Origin: Macrobrachium rosenbergii
Taxonomy: Eukaryota > Arthropoda > Malacostraca > Decapoda > Palaemonidae
DNA: 64,000 nucleotides
NCBI RefSeq assembly: GCF_040412425.1
Contig: NC_089788.1
Coordinates: forward strand, 71,170,220-71,234,219
Reading direction: 5' to 3'
Both the position numbers and the translations under genes were made by a program. Positions 1 to 11,987 of this stretch are shown here, one piece after another. The notes under the pieces are model-generated. The model was not told the DNA's origin. It saw only the letters and a program-made list of their open reading frames with translations, and did not search any database. Numbering within the stretch: the first letter of the stretch is position 1; each line of letters begins with the position of its first letter.

Positions 1-94
1 CTTAATTCATTTGCATCTATACTCTCCTTTTCATTATATCTTTTCAACTACAATACACACACACACGGATATATATATATTATATAATATGTAT

Positions 95-95
95 A

Positions 96-176
<81 letters not shown>
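95..176. repeat. (TA)n microsatellite
   Basis: Nearly pure TA dinucleotide tract of about 80 bp, preceded by a short CA run and a degenerate TA segment. Open frames through it encode only Tyr-Ile repeats and are not genes. Confidence 0.97.
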
Positions 177-179
<3 letters not shown>

Positions 180-498
180 GGGGTCTTCAGGATGTATGGT
201 ATAAAAGATTAAGTTGTTGCAGGCAATTAAAACTTTTAATGAGCGTGCGTTAGAATAAACAGACAAGAGAGTGACTGGTTAGGTGTGAAAGTGGGTCCAA
301 AACAAGTATGTGTTGTGTCTCCATAACAGCACTGATAGTGAGGAGAAACTGCAGAAGCTAGCAATAGATTTTGAAGGTGTTTGTGTTAGGGGAAATAAAT
401 TTGAGCATGAGTGTTCATATTGCTGTTGAAGGAATGGAAGCATTTGAATCACACAGGTGTTTTGGATTAAATATATGATTTATAATGATAAGGCGAGA

Positions 499-500
<2 letters not shown>
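177..500. other. Unassigned non-repetitive stretch
   Basis: Sequence between two (TA)n tracts. I see no convincing open frame, known family motif or terminal repeat in it. Confidence 0.6.
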
Positions 501-587
<87 letters not shown>

Positions 588-612
588 GTATGCATGTATT
601 TATATATACACA
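501..612. repeat. (TA)n followed by (TATG)n
   Basis: About 75 bp of pure TA running into five TATG-type units and a short CA-rich edge. The TATG units look like derivatives of the TA tract. Confidence 0.96.
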
Positions 613-930
613 CACATACATAATGCCTAGATACATCTGATCGAAAACGCAGTAAGAGAACAAGCACTGCAGCTTCAATGGAGTCCAGCAAAAAGTGAGC
701 GTATTTGCTGGAAAGGCTTTTCCAGCGCGAGAATTCGTCTGGAATCCCTTACACACATCTCCGGTGTATAGATGAGATTAGATCCGTTACAAAGACTCTT
801 GTGTCTAATAGCCAATAGCACTTAATGGAATTAAACTCAAGAACGGTAACAAAGCTGTGCAAGTCTCGGTAACAAGTTGCCTCCGAGTATTTTCACGGCG
901 TTGGGAGGGTGACTGGCTTCTGGTTTTTTC
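613..930. other. Unassigned stretch
   Basis: Mixed-composition sequence without a recognisable family or a coding frame longer than chance. Nothing further seen. Confidence 0.55.
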
Positions 931-1041
931 GGGTGTGTGTGTGTGTTTGCGTGTCTATTGTGCGTGTGATTTTGTGAGTGTGTGTGTGATTGTATGTGTG
1001 TCTATGTGTGCAAGTGTTTTTGTGAGTGTGTGTCTGTGTGT
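931..1041. repeat. Degenerate (GT)n tract
   Basis: GT-rich, interrupted simple repeat (GTGTGTGTGTGTTTGCGTG-like) of about 110 bp. The open frames on both strands here are composition artefacts. Confidence 0.9.
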
Positions 1042-1095
1042 ATACTGGATAATGGCCATATTTTACATGATTTATAACTAATGAGTTCAATTAAG

Positions 1096-1376
1096 TATAT
1101 CTTAGTTGAACCAGACCACTGAGCTGATTAATAGCTCTCCTAGAGAGGGCTGGCCCGAAGGATTAGATTTATTTTACGTGGCTAAGAACCAGTTGGTTAT
1201 AGCAACGGGACCTACAGCTTATTGTGGAATCCGAACCACATTATGACGAGAAATGCATTTCTCTCACCAGAAATTAATTCCTCTGATTCTTCATTGGCTG
1301 ATCGGAGAGCCGAACGCTGGGCCAACAGCGTGCTAGCCGAGAGCTCTACCCACCTCTCCAATGAAGAACTGTGGAA
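1096..1376 (-). mobile_element. SINE-I copy, tRNA-derived, nearly full length
   Basis: On the minus strand a tRNA-like head comes first. It has a box-A-like segment (GGGTAGAGCTCTCGGCTAGC near 1335-1355) and a box-B-like segment (GCGTTCGGCTCTCC near 1300-1315). A non-tRNA body follows and ends near GTCTGGTTCAACTAAGATA at 1096. Second copies lie at 47898-48176 (nearly full length) and 55775-55833 (3' end only), the pattern expected of 5'-truncating retroposition. From memory this resembles a SINE abundant in decapods. The short plus-strand frame over its body is not a gene. Confidence 0.85.
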
Positions 1377-2265
1377 TGTATGTTATGACATGATGGGAAT
1401 TTTCATCAAGATTGATGCCAATGGTACTAATGAATTAATTTAGAAGACTATATTTTGTGGGACGCCAGTTTATGGCATGAAAGCAACCAAGCAGTCTACT
1501 TCTACTTGACTGATTGTTTTTCTTCATCAAGGCTTGTTGGTGATGGGGGAATTTTCTTATATGGCAGCCGTTTATTAAACATATCACAAATTGCATTGTA
1601 GATGTGAAATGTTTATAAAGGTCAGGCTTAATACTCAATAGCTCCTTTCTGAAATATTTCTGTTTACAAATGAATATTTTTTTTATAATGTGTTCTGCAT
1701 AGAATAAATTAGAATGTCGGGCTATCAAGTGAAGAAACTTCTGTTTATTTTATTGTTTACAGGTGAAAATTCGGGATTTTGCATCCTTAATTTTTATATT
1801 ATTTCGAGAACAATTTGATAACCGTACTTATTGTCTCTCAGACCTTTTACTTTCGTCATGGAACAAATCTAAATAGAGTTTTCACCGAATTCTTGCATGA
1901 AAATGATTCGACTCCTCACGGCTTAAGAAAATCGCGGTAACGTAAACCGTAAGAGTTGAGTGATATAATTTGCAGCGAAGACCAGAAAAATTATTTAAGA
2001 CAGGTGATATAATCAGGTCTTAGCGTAGACCCACCCGCAAAAAGAATAGGCTTTGATGTGGAGGAGTGAATCTCAGTGCCCGCGCTGTTAAGGATATCAA
2101 AGAAGCGATTATCTCTGGAGAGTTAACACCTGGGCAACCAGCTTAGAGTCGTATAGAGTTTAACTTTCATAATGACCGTAAGACCTAAATACGAGGCGCA
2201 CTTACTAAGAAGCTTGTGGTGGCGTTGGTTGTGTTGTGGGATATTGCACGGGATAGGGCCGGCTT

Positions 2266-2267
<2 letters not shown>
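1377..2267. other. Unassigned AT-rich stretch
   Basis: About 0.9 kb with no simple repeat, no recognised element and only short unconvincing frames. The minus-strand frame at 1435-1728 has no family resemblance that I can see. Confidence 0.5.
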
Positions 2268-2301
<34 letters not shown>

Positions 2302-2335
2302 TTTTCCCTCTACAGGGCACGGCTTAAGATCTACC

Positions 2336-2380
<45 letters not shown>

Positions 2381-2389
2381 ACTTCTTCC

Positions 2390-2429
<40 letters not shown>
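2268..2429. repeat. (CT)n compound locus with CACGGCTTAAG linker
   Basis: Three CT tracts (about 2269-2298, 2339-2378, 2394-2428) separated by linkers. The first linker contains ACAGGGCACGGCTTAAG, closely matching the linkers of the larger array at 17.3-17.8 kb, so the two loci share ancestry and not only the CT dinucleotide. Confidence 0.9.
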
Positions 2430-2431
<2 letters not shown>

Positions 2432-2765
2432 GACTTAAACTCCATTCAGGATAAGTAAGTTTTGTTTGCTGTCGGAGCCTTGTGTGGCGAAAGAGATACA
2501 TCAGAGTCTCAGGTTTTAGTTAAATCCTGTTTTATTTTTTTTTTGTCCTGAAGCTGAATGAGTTTCGTTTTCTTTGTTCGGTATCGCTTTAATAATTTCA
2601 GAAATACAAAATGAATAAGATTATCATTATTATTTTTATTATTTAATGTGTTTACATGCTTCCGGAACTATACGTCAGGCAGACCAGTTTCTTCAGAATG
2701 GAATGACTACATGGAAAACAAGTGGAGAATAATAGAGAGGAAAGGATTAGAAATGTATTTAATTG

Positions 2766-2882
2766 CATATATATATATATATTATATATATATATATATA
2801 TTATATATATATATATATATAGGCTGTGTAGTGACAAGCGTATCCAAAAAGCGCAAAGATTTGAGAAGTTAAGAGGGCATTG

Positions 2883-2964
<82 letters not shown>

Positions 2965-2978
2965 AGATATATACTGTG

Positions 2979-3009
<31 letters not shown>

Positions 3010-3080
3010 ATTCACACACATACAGTATATACGTATATATATATATGTATGTATATATACAGCATTATATATAAAGATAG
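2766..3080. repeat. (TA)n cluster
   Basis: Two TA blocks (2766-2821 and 2883-2962) separated by about 60 bp of unique sequence, then degenerate TATG/TACA sequence to about 3078. Confidence 0.95.
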
Positions 3081-3575
3081 ATAATTATCTTTTATTAGCA
3101 ATAAGGATAGATAAATGCCAAAACAAGCTAAAAGACAGAATAATAAAGACTGTAAGACTAATAAAAGGAAAGTGTGTTTGAGAGCTTGAAAATATTGGCT
3201 ACATAAAAAAAACAGCATTGGTATTGCAGCCAACTAAGCATAGCATGTAAAAGTCTACGGCGCTGGGCTACATCAGCTACGGAAGAAATCGAGTGTAGAT
3301 TTAACGATACACGATTTACAAATAATTGTTACTGCCTTCTGACTATTTCCCTAAATCATTCTGCTTTTGCTTCTAACGTCAGTATTTATGATTATTTCCC
3401 TAAACCATTTTGCTTTTGCTTCTAATGTCAGTATTCATCGATGATACTTAACGACATACGTTGTTTATCATTCTCTTAGCAGGAACTCATATATCCAAAT
3501 ATTTCTTTTCAGTGGTCGGCGTCTAAGTCTTTCAGAAAAGTCTACTGCATTAGTCAGTAACTCTACTGGATAGTA
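3081..3575. other. Unassigned stretch with a local duplication
   Basis: Mostly unique sequence. Around 3345-3435 a segment containing TTTGCTTTTGCTTCTAA is present twice in direct orientation about 60 bp apart, which is a small local duplication. Confidence 0.6.
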
Positions 3576-4134
<559 letters not shown>

Positions 4135-4431
4135 TATTGTGACTGAGAGGTAATTTTTTCCCCAGCTATATAAAGCTTCAAGACAGTGCAGCACTACCCA
4201 CAATGACAGGCAGATTTATTACCAAGTTCAAAAACGCCTTCAAGGAATTTCGTCAGTGATTATAAGTATGTATAATGTATTTTACCAAAGGTTGATACTT
4301 CTACGTTATAATTCATTGTTTATGGAAGGCGGTACCTGAGGAAGCAATTCTTGTTTAACACTTAACTGCTGGCGTGCCGTAGATTGTGTGCAAAAATTTT
4401 TCCCGGTTACTGATATCATTATGAATTTTTC

Positions 4432-5010
4432 TTGTTGAGAAAATAGTCGTTATGAATTTTCCCGGGGAAAATTCATTTGGCGTACAAATATTCATTGTCG
4501 TGTGAATTTTCTTTTATGGGAAAATAGTCGTTTCATGCATTTCCCCTGGCGTGCAAATAATCCATTATCAAATGAATTTTCCCTGGCGTACTCGTAATCG
4601 TTGTCTTGATAATTTTCTTTGGAGAGAAAATAGTCATTGTCATATGCATTTTCCTTGGCGTGCAAATTGTCCTTTATCAAATGAATTTTCCTTCGTGGAG
4701 AAAATAGTTATTGTCTTTTGAAGTTTCCTTGGCGTGCAAATTGTCCTTTATCAAATGATTTTTCCTTGGTGGAAAAAATAGTTATTGTCTTTTGAAGTTT
4801 CCTTGGCGTGCAAAATGTCCTTTATCAAATGAATTTTCCTTGGTGGAAAAAATAGTTATTGTCTTTTGAAGTTTCCCTGGCGTAATGATAATCGTTGTCG
4901 TGTGAATTTTCCCTAGTAAGAAAATTGTCATTGTCTTGTATATTTTCCCTGGCGTGCAAATAATCCATTATCTTAGGGATATTCCCTGGCATACAAAATA
5001 TTAATTTTGT
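4432..5010. repeat. ~36-37 bp minisatellite, partly organised as 74 bp dimers
   Basis: About 15 diverged units alternate between a form with CCTTGGCGTGCAAATTGTCC and a form with CCTTGGTGGAAAAAATAG. TTCCTTGGCGTGCAAA recurs at about 4651, 4725 and 4799, giving a 74 bp dimer period. Units of about 36 bp leave short minus-strand frames with a recurring ARENxxDND pattern, which I treat as incidental. Confidence 0.9.
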
Positions 5011-5019
5011 GCCCAAGGA

Positions 5020-5334
5020 TCTTAAAAAGTGCTGAAGCTAGAGGGCTGCAAATTGTTATGTTGATCATCCACCCTCCAATAATCAAACATACCAAATTGC
5101 AGCCCTCTAGCTTTAGCAGTTTTTATTTTATTTAAAGTTAAAGTTAGCCATAATCTTGCGTCTGGTAACGATATAGGGCAGGCCACCACCGGGCCGTGGT
5201 TAAATTTTCATGGACCGCGGCTCATACAGCATTATACCGAACCACCGAAAGATATATCTATTATCGGTGGCCTAAATTATTCGATGTACAGAAAACTCGA
5301 TTGCGCCGAAGAGACTTCGGCACAGCAATACCAT
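5020..5334 (+). mobile_element. HX foldback element, copy A, left end missing
   Basis: One of seven copies of a ~400 bp family, here starting at the central palindrome. The palindrome (GAGGGCTGCAAATTGTTATG against CAAATTGCAGCCCTCTAG) is followed by the conserved GGCCACCACCGGGCCGTGG region. The copy ends with TGTACAGAAAACTCG and a hairpin whose stems are CGCCGAAG and CTTCGGC. It has no coding capacity. Confidence 0.88.
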
Positions 5335-5696
5335 TTTCTCTGTGTCTCTTTGAACATCATTCTGTTACAGAAATTGTTTGTTTCCATTCCTCCACAGATG
5401 AGACGGAATGTAAACATGTCTGTTTTACGTAAATATAGGAATCAGTTGCCGTTGTATGATGATATTCCGTTTTTATGAGTAAGAAACGATAACATTTTCT
5501 CTCTGTCTCTTTGGCTATAATGCTATTTCGATTTTTTTTTTTTTTATATATTTTTCCATAAATGAGACGGAATGTAGTTATGTCTATTTTACTTGGATAT
5601 GTAAATACGTTGTCATTAGATGATAAAATATCTGTTTTACTTAGATATGTAAATCAGTTGCCACTGGATGATAAAATGTTTCTATAAGTAAGAAAC

Positions 5697-5700
<4 letters not shown>
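5335..5700. other. Imperfect tandem duplication
   Basis: Segments with ATGAGACGGAATGTA (about 5398 and 5561), TGTCTNTTTTACNTNNATATG and GTAAGAAACNATA recur at intervals of roughly 90-165 bp up to the CT tract at 5701. A related segment also appears near 6380-6460. This looks like an old tandem array, not coding sequence. Confidence 0.6.

Positions 5701-5749
<49 letters not shown>
5701..5749. repeat. (CT)n microsatellite
   Basis: Pure CT tract of about 49 bp. Confidence 0.98.
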
Positions 5750-5751
<2 letters not shown>

Positions 5752-5838
5752 GCTGTTTTGGAAATTGTTCTTCTCCACTTTTCGACAGTCAGTATGGAAA
5801 ATAAAATTTGCAAAAACCAAATCGTCTTTATTCAAAGA

Positions 5839-6280
5839 TAAATGCCGAAAAGAAAGTTCTAAGATGCACGTGTCCGTTACAAACGCAACAGGGATTAACG
5901 CAATTAAGAAGCTGGGACCATTATTAATTAATTAGCAGTGGTGATGACCGCCGTTTCTCTCTCAAAATTCCTCGGTATTCAATTAAATTCTAGCTGCGAC
6001 GAATTCTGTTCCGGAGTGATATTCCCGTCGCTAAAAGTCGGACGAAACGCCTCCACGGTCGTTGCGAGCTATTAATATCGCGGTGAACACTCCCCATGGG
6101 AAATACTGGCGATTTTTTTTTGGGGCGGGGTGGGTCGGGGGGGCAGAATAAAATTTGGTAAAACCCGCAATGTTCGATGATTCATTTCCAAAAGGTCTTC
6201 TTGATCCTTTACAAACCATATATCATGTGAATTGATGACTCGATGACAGATAATATCTCGATATTTTCGGATTATTTGAT
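5839..6280 (+). repeat. Left arm of large inverted repeat
   Basis: This arm is the reverse complement of 7681-8110 over about 430-440 bp, at roughly 85-90 percent identity by eye. Anchors are GATGCACGTGTCCGT, GGTGATGACCGCCGTTTCTC, GGAGTGATATTCCCG, CGCCTCCACGGTCGTTGCG and ATATATCATGTGAATTGATG. The match continues into complementary (CT)n and (GA)n tracts next to the inner ends. I do not recognise the sequence and see no convincing coding frame in either arm. Confidence 0.92.
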
Positions 6281-6283
6281 TCC

Positions 6284-6285
<2 letters not shown>

Positions 6286-6335
<50 letters not shown>
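6286..6335. repeat. (CT)n microsatellite at inner end of left arm
   Basis: About 46 bp of CT, complementary to the GA tract at 7623-7680 beside the right arm. Confidence 0.97.
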
Positions 6336-6336
<1 letters not shown>

Positions 6337-6459
6337 CTACTGTTTGACTAGAAAAATTAACCGAATATTAAGCCTCTGTTTTATGTAAATATGCGAATCA
6401 GTAGCCAGCTTATAATACGAGTTTGTCCATTTTTATGAGTAAGAAGGTAAGAAGCAATA

Positions 6460-6463
<4 letters not shown>

Positions 6464-6520
<57 letters not shown>
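6464..6520. repeat. (CT)n microsatellite
   Basis: Pure CT tract of about 57 bp, followed by a CTCC-rich run near 6600-6630. Confidence 0.97.
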
Positions 6521-6522
<2 letters not shown>

Positions 6523-6749
6523 CAGCTCATCATTTGAAAATTCTCGTTTATTCAAAGGAACAACCTGGTTTGGCAGACATCCCTGTAACTCGTTGACCGC
6601 CGCCTCCTCCTCCCCCTCCTCCCCCTCCTACGGCGAATTTTCGGGTGAGAGTAGAGAGTTAAATTGGGCACTGAAGCCATTGAATGACGGATGGAAAAGA
6701 CCCTGAAAGTGAATCTCGCTACAACAGGCAAAGCATCGAGACAGTTTGT

Positions 6750-7133
6750 TGGGGAGAATTCCTTGTTTACAGGGGAAATTCCCTCAGGGGTTTTCTCACT
6801 GGTATTAACTGAGGCGGCTTTCCATTTTTAGGGACAATTCAGTTTGTGGGAGAGAATTCCTTGTTTACAGGGGAAATTCCCTCAGGGGTCTCTCATTGGT
6901 ATTTACAAAGGCGGCTTTCCATTTTTAGGGACATAATTCAGTTTGTGGGGAGTGTTTACAGGGGAAATTCCCCCAGGGGTCTCTCACTGGTATTTAACAA
7001 AAAAAGGCGTCTTTCCATTTTTAGGGACATAATTCAGTTTGTGGGGGAGAATTCCTTGTTTACAGGGGAAATTCCCTCAGGGGTCTCTCACTGGTATTTA
7101 ACAAAGGCGTCTTTCATATCTTTATGGACATAA
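6750..7133. repeat. ~95 bp tandem array, four units
   Basis: CAGTTTGTGGGGGAGAATTC or a variant starts at about 6752, 6839, 6939 and 7034, giving periods of 87-100 bp. Each unit contains TTTACAGGGGAAATTCCC (itself a short palindrome), AGGGGTCTCTCACTGGTATT and CTTTCCATTTTTAGGGACA. The array lies in the spacer of the large inverted repeat. Open frames across it follow from the unit sequence and lack support as a gene. Confidence 0.92.
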
Positions 7134-7298
7134 TTCCTCTTGGTTTTGTAATTCAAGTCCTTTCTCTTGCAAGCAAATAGCAAATGGAGTTATTATCACA
7201 CTCTGGGTACTGATTCACATATTTGCATAAAGCAGACAGACAATATATTCCGTGGCATTCTCCAGACGAACTGGCGGTAAAGGGTAATGCACGGGAGG

Positions 7299-7354
<56 letters not shown>
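7299..7354. repeat. (GA)n microsatellite
   Basis: About 55 bp of GA preceded by a G-rich edge. Confidence 0.97.
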
Positions 7355-7357
<3 letters not shown>

Positions 7358-7417
7358 AGTAACATAGTACCACGTGAGATAAATTCTATTATTTAATAAA
7401 AGAGTCAACAAGAGACT

Positions 7418-7459
<42 letters not shown>

Positions 7460-7460
7460 G
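7418..7460. repeat. (AAT)n microsatellite
   Basis: About 14 AAT units, ending in a slightly interrupted edge. Confidence 0.96.
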
Positions 7461-7618
7461 TAATGATAAACACAGGATAAATAGCATTAAGGGCTGCATT
7501 TGAAAATTTTCATTAATGTTTACTAAAACTTTGTTCAACATAGATTTCAAATATTTACTGAAATTATTATTATTTTTATTATCACTTTAATTATTAATTC
7601 GATTTAATATGGATGTGT

Positions 7619-7622
<4 letters not shown>

Positions 7623-7680
<58 letters not shown>
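7623..7680. repeat. (GA)n microsatellite at inner end of right arm
   Basis: Pure GA tract abutting the inner end of the right inverted-repeat arm. Confidence 0.97.
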
Positions 7681-7682
<2 letters not shown>

Positions 7683-8110
7683 CAAATAATCCGAAAATGT
7701 CGAGATATTATCTGTCATCGAGTCATCAATTCACATGATATATGGTTTGTGGAGGATCAAGAAGACCGCTTGGAAATGAATCGTCGAACATTGCGGGTTT
7801 TTCCAAATTTTTGTCTGGTCCCCTGCCCCCGCCAAAAATGGCCAACATTTCCCATGGAGAGTGTTCACTGCGATATTAATTGACCGCAACGACCGTGGAG
7901 GCGTTTCGTTCGACTTTTAGCGGCGGGAATATCACTCCGGAACCCAATTCGTCGTAACTGGAATTTAATTGAATACCGGGAATTTTGTGAGAGAAACGGC
8001 GGTCATCATCACAGCTAATTAATTAATTAATGGTCCCAGCTTCGTAATTGCGCAAAGCCATGTTGAATCTGTCACGGACACATGCATCTTAGAACTTTCC
8101 TTTCGGCATC
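7681..8110 (-). repeat. Right arm of large inverted repeat
   Basis: Reverse complement of 5839-6280. Differences are scattered substitutions plus small indels, for example near 7800-7850, where the left arm has a G-rich run and this arm has CCCCTGCCCCCGCC. The outer end abuts the MITE that begins at 8113. Confidence 0.92.
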
Positions 8111-8112
8111 TA

Positions 8113-8352
8113 TACTGCCCTGAAATGGAAAACTGCAGTATCTCGAAACTGAGATATGCCACCTATTGGGTTCGTGAAACACCAATACACAAGTTACTGC
8201 AGTTTCAGAATGACTCTTCAGTGCTTTATTTAGGGGGTCACATTCGCAGTATCTGCCAAATCAGCAGTAAGGCAAGGGAAAACTAGTATCTGTGCCATTT
8301 TTCTCAGTTTTGTATTTTTGCAGATACTGCAGTGTTCCAATTTAGGGCAGTA
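8113..8352. mobile_element. MITE, Tc1/mariner-type ends, copy 1
   Basis: Terminal inverted repeats of about 38 bp: the left begins TACTGCCCTGAAATGGAA and the right, reverse-complemented, begins TACTGCCCTAAATTGGAA. Both continue into CTGCAGTATCT. Flanking TA on both sides suits a TA target duplication. A second copy is at 37621-37872. The ~240 bp interior (ATATGCCACCTATTGGG, CGTGAAACACCAATACACAA) has no coding capacity. Tc1/mariner is inferred from the TA flanks and TIRs only. Confidence 0.85.
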
Positions 8353-8429
8353 TAAAAACAAATAATTCTGTCCGTGCATATTTTATTTAATTTATTGCTT
8401 ATTTTAAGGGGAGCGGAAAGGACACCGGG

Positions 8430-9757
8430 TTGTGGGTCTTACCAAGAGTCCGAGGGACTTACTAAGAATTCGAGGATCTTACTAAGAATTCGAGGGTCTT
8501 GCTAAGAGGATCTTACTAAGAATTCGAGGATCATAGTAAGAATCCGGGGTCTTTCTAAGAATCTGAGGATCTTACTAAGAATCCGAGGAGCATAGTAACG
8601 ATCCGATGGTCTTACTAGGAATCTGAGGATGTTACTAAGAATCCAAGGATCATAGTAGGACGCCGAGGGTCTTACTAAGAATCTGAGGGTCTTACTAAGA
8701 ATCTGATGAACTTACTAAGAATCCGAGGATCATAGTAAGAATCCGAGGGTCTTACTAAGAATTGAAGGGTCTTACTAAGAATCTGAGGATCTTACTAAGA
8801 ATCCGAGAATCATAGTAAGAATCAAAGGGTCTTACTAAGAATCTGAGGATCCTACAAAGAATCCGAGGATCATAGTAACAATCCGAGGGTCTTACTAGAA
8901 ATCTGAGGATGTTACTAAGAATCCAAGGATCATAGTAGGACTCCGAGGGTCTTACTAAGAATCTGAGGATCTTACTAAGAATCCGAGGATCATAGTAAGA
9001 ATCCGAGGGTCTTACTAAGAATTGGAGGGTCTTACTAAGAATCCGAGGATCATAGTAAGAATCAAAGGGTCTTACTAAGAATCTGAGGATCCTACTAAGA
9101 ATCCGAAGATCATAGTAACAATCCGAGGGCCCTCTTAGGAATCTGAGGGCCTTACTAAGAATCCGAGGATTATAGTAAGGATCCGAGGGTCTTACTAAGC
9201 ATCTGAGGATCTTACTAAGAATCCGAGGATCACGGTAAGAATCCGAGGGTCTTACTATGAATCCGAGGTTCTTACTAAGAATCCAAGGATTATACTAAGA
9301 ATCCGAGGGTCTTACTAAGAATCCGAGGATCATAGTAAGAGTCTGAGGGTCTTACTAAGAATCCGAGGGTCTTGCTAAGAATCTGAGGATCATACCAAGA
9401 ATCTGAGGATCTGAGAATCTGAGGATTTTACTAAGAATCTGAGGATCATAGTAAGAATCCGAGGGTCTTACTAAGAATCTGAGGATCATAGTAAGAATCC
9501 GAGGGTCTTACTAAGAATCCTAGCGTCTTACCAAGAATCCGAGGATCATTGTAAGAATCCAAGGGTCTTACTGAGAATATGAGGATCTTAATAAAAATTT
9601 GAGGATCTTACCAAGAATCCGAGGGTCTTACTAAGAATCCGAGGAGCATAGTAAGGATTCGAGAGCCTTACTAAGAATCCGAGGATCATATAAAGAATCG
9701 GAGGGTCTTACTAAGAATCCGAGGATTATAGTAAGAATCTGAGAGTCTTACTAAGGT
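8430..9757. repeat. 20 bp satellite array, ~65 units
   Basis: Tandem units of about 20 bp with consensus close to GAATCCGAGGGTCTTACTAA. Variants carry GGATCATAGTAA or GGATCTTACTAA. A ~60 bp trimer (CTTACTAA, CTTACTAA, CATAGTAA types) recurs in parts, and a longer block near 8580-8670 is repeated near 8880-8970, about 300 bp away. No coding frame runs through it. Confidence 0.96.
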
Positions 9758-11428
9758 TCCAACTCATCAAAGTATAGAGTGTGATGTCATGAAACATGCG
9801 TCGACGAATATAAAAAAAAATACTTTCCATCATAAATCGAAAGGCGTGAAAAGAAATATTCCCTTCCATTAGCGTGCAACTCTAAGATTGCATTAAGCGA
9901 CTTCAAACACTTCATTATACGTAGTGTTGGTGCCATGGTAATCAGCTTAGGGCACGAGAGGGAGTTAGCCTTAATGCTCACGCATAAAGCGTTGAACGAC
10001 TAGCCTACCTGCATTCGTTTCTCTCTGAAAGTATTGTTGCAATGATAATCCGTATTAGGTTTTATTTTTTTCAAATGAATAATTGCTTTTCTGTCGTATT
10101 TGTTCCCATTTATAAGGTTTGTTCAGCCAGTAGGATTTGCAGAATCCAATAATGAAAAAATGGGATTGAAACTGTTCTTGATTTTTTCTGTTTTCTTCCA
10201 TTTTTATGACCCCGTCCAGCTGTGTCACATGTTAACTCTGCCATTTCTTTTCTTCTTTGTTTCGTCCTTTAACTTTTGGCTGTTCTTCTTTCCACGTATT
10301 GTTTCATGGCCACATTTCCTTAGTTTTCAAAATATCATCTGTCTGTTGTTCACAATTTTGTTTTACTCCTCCGAAAATAAAGTTTTTTTGCTTATGTCTT
10401 GGTCAATTTTCTGTTCTGCGTGGTAGCATAACAGGAAGGTTCTCCTGAGTGCCATGTTTTGATTCGGGTCTCCTATACTCCTTCTGGAACGTCAAGAACT
10501 GCTTTTAAACTTGTACGCAGGCGTTTATTGGAGAGAATTTAGAATAGACTCATTTGGAGATATATAAAGGTTGACCTAAGATTCTTTCAAATTCTTTTCA
10601 TGGACGAATTTTAGTAGAGTTTTCCAGATTGAGTGGCTGAATTTTCGTTTTCAATTTGTTTTCCATCTGATTACAAGGAATATTCACTATACGTGTAATG
10701 AACGTATCGAACTTAGATGAACTTAAGCATATTCCACTATGTACCATAGAATGTTTTCAGGGATTTACAAGCTAAAACTTTTGTCCATATACATCACTTT
10801 TGACAAATTCTACAATCCGTAAAAAAACCTACGAAAGGATAGAGAGCTTAGGAATATGAAGTCCATTGTAAAATCCATGAAAAGTAATACCAGCAAAATA
10901 GAAAGATAATGAACAGTGAAATATTACAGATACAAGACACACCAAACTTTATAAAACTGACTATATTATTCTCGACAGAAAATAGAAAGTGAATATAACA
11001 AAATAAAATCGACAGCGCTGCGCATCACAAATGTCAAACGTCAAGGGAAAGACGAGGAAGAAAATTATGCATAAACATTACGAAAGAGTCGAGAGTTCTT
11101 TCTCCCAGCTATTGTTAGAATATATTTTACCCAGCCTTCGGACAACTGTAAGCGAAACAGAAAAAAAAAGGAACAGGAAATAGTGATTATTCTTAACGAA
11201 AGAGTTTTAAAGGGTAGGATGCCTTGGAGGAGAGACGTGGCGAAGAAAGATTTTATGGGAGGGAGACAGATTTCTGGAAAGAAAACCGGTGGACTAATTA
11301 GAATAGGAGGAAAGTTTTTGAGATGAATATTCTAATAAGGAGGAGGGAGAACTAATGGAAAGAAGGCTGGAGGGTAAAGGATGTTGCCAAAATAAGGTTT
11401 ATTGTGAATGGTTAATTTCTTCCCGTGT
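9758..11428. other. Unassigned 1.7 kb stretch
   Basis: AT-rich sequence between the 20 bp satellite and an R1 copy. The plus-strand frame at 10100-10426 is Phe/Leu/Ser-rich as expected from T-rich DNA, with no recognisable domain. No repeats or terminal structures stand out. Confidence 0.5.
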
Positions 11429-11737
11429 GGGTTTAGTGCCGTCAGTGCACCTCACGCTGTCCACTGTATTCATTACTTGAGGTTCTCTGCAGCGTCCCTT
11501 CGGACTCTAGCTGCAATCCTTTTCGTTCCTTTTACTGTACCTCCGTTCATATATTTTTTTTTACATTGTTTTCCACCCTCTCCTAATAATTGATTAATGG
11601 TGCAAATCCGAGGTTTTCCTCCTGTTCCACCTTTCAAACCTTTTAACTCTCAATTTCCCTTTCAGCGCTGAATGACCTCATAGGCCCCAGTGGTTGGTCC
11701 TTGGCTTAAATTTTATATCCCATTCCATCCCACTGAT
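11429..11737 (+). repeat. R1 interspersed repeat, copy 1
   Basis: About 300 bp running from GTGCCGTCAGTGCACCTCAC, through TTCCCTTTCAGCGCTGAATG, to CCCAGTGGTTGGTCCTTGGC. Conserved inner palindromes are CAGCGCTG and GACCTCATAGGCC-like segments. There is no clear tRNA-type promoter and no target duplication that I can define. From memory it resembles a repeat found widely in decapod genomes and transcripts. Its class is unknown to me. Confidence 0.88.
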
Positions 11738-11987
11738 TAATTTCTGTTGGCGGACATCATAATGCGTCACATGTGGACTCAGTAATGTCATCGACATCGC
11801 CTTGTTTTTTCCCCAAATTAGGGAACAATAAACGAAAATATTGGGCTCCTTTCCCTTCCCCTCATTGGCTAATATGGACTTCTAATTTGCGGATACGACT
11901 TCGTATGCGTTCAGCGCTAATTAATGAGATGAGGAAGGTATTGAGAAGTGACAGCCATTGTTTGGAGAGATATTAAACAGGTGAAAA

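Noticed and set aside
1290..1376. Functional tRNA gene on the minus strand
   Set aside because: Box A and B resemblance belongs to the SINE-I head, which recurs at 48.1 kb with the same body. No cloverleaf with a matched acceptor stem is apparent.
4492..5016. Minus-strand frames with an ARENxxDND repeat as a repeat protein
   Set aside because: They follow from a ~36 bp unit, are broken by indels and stops, and have no start or family support.
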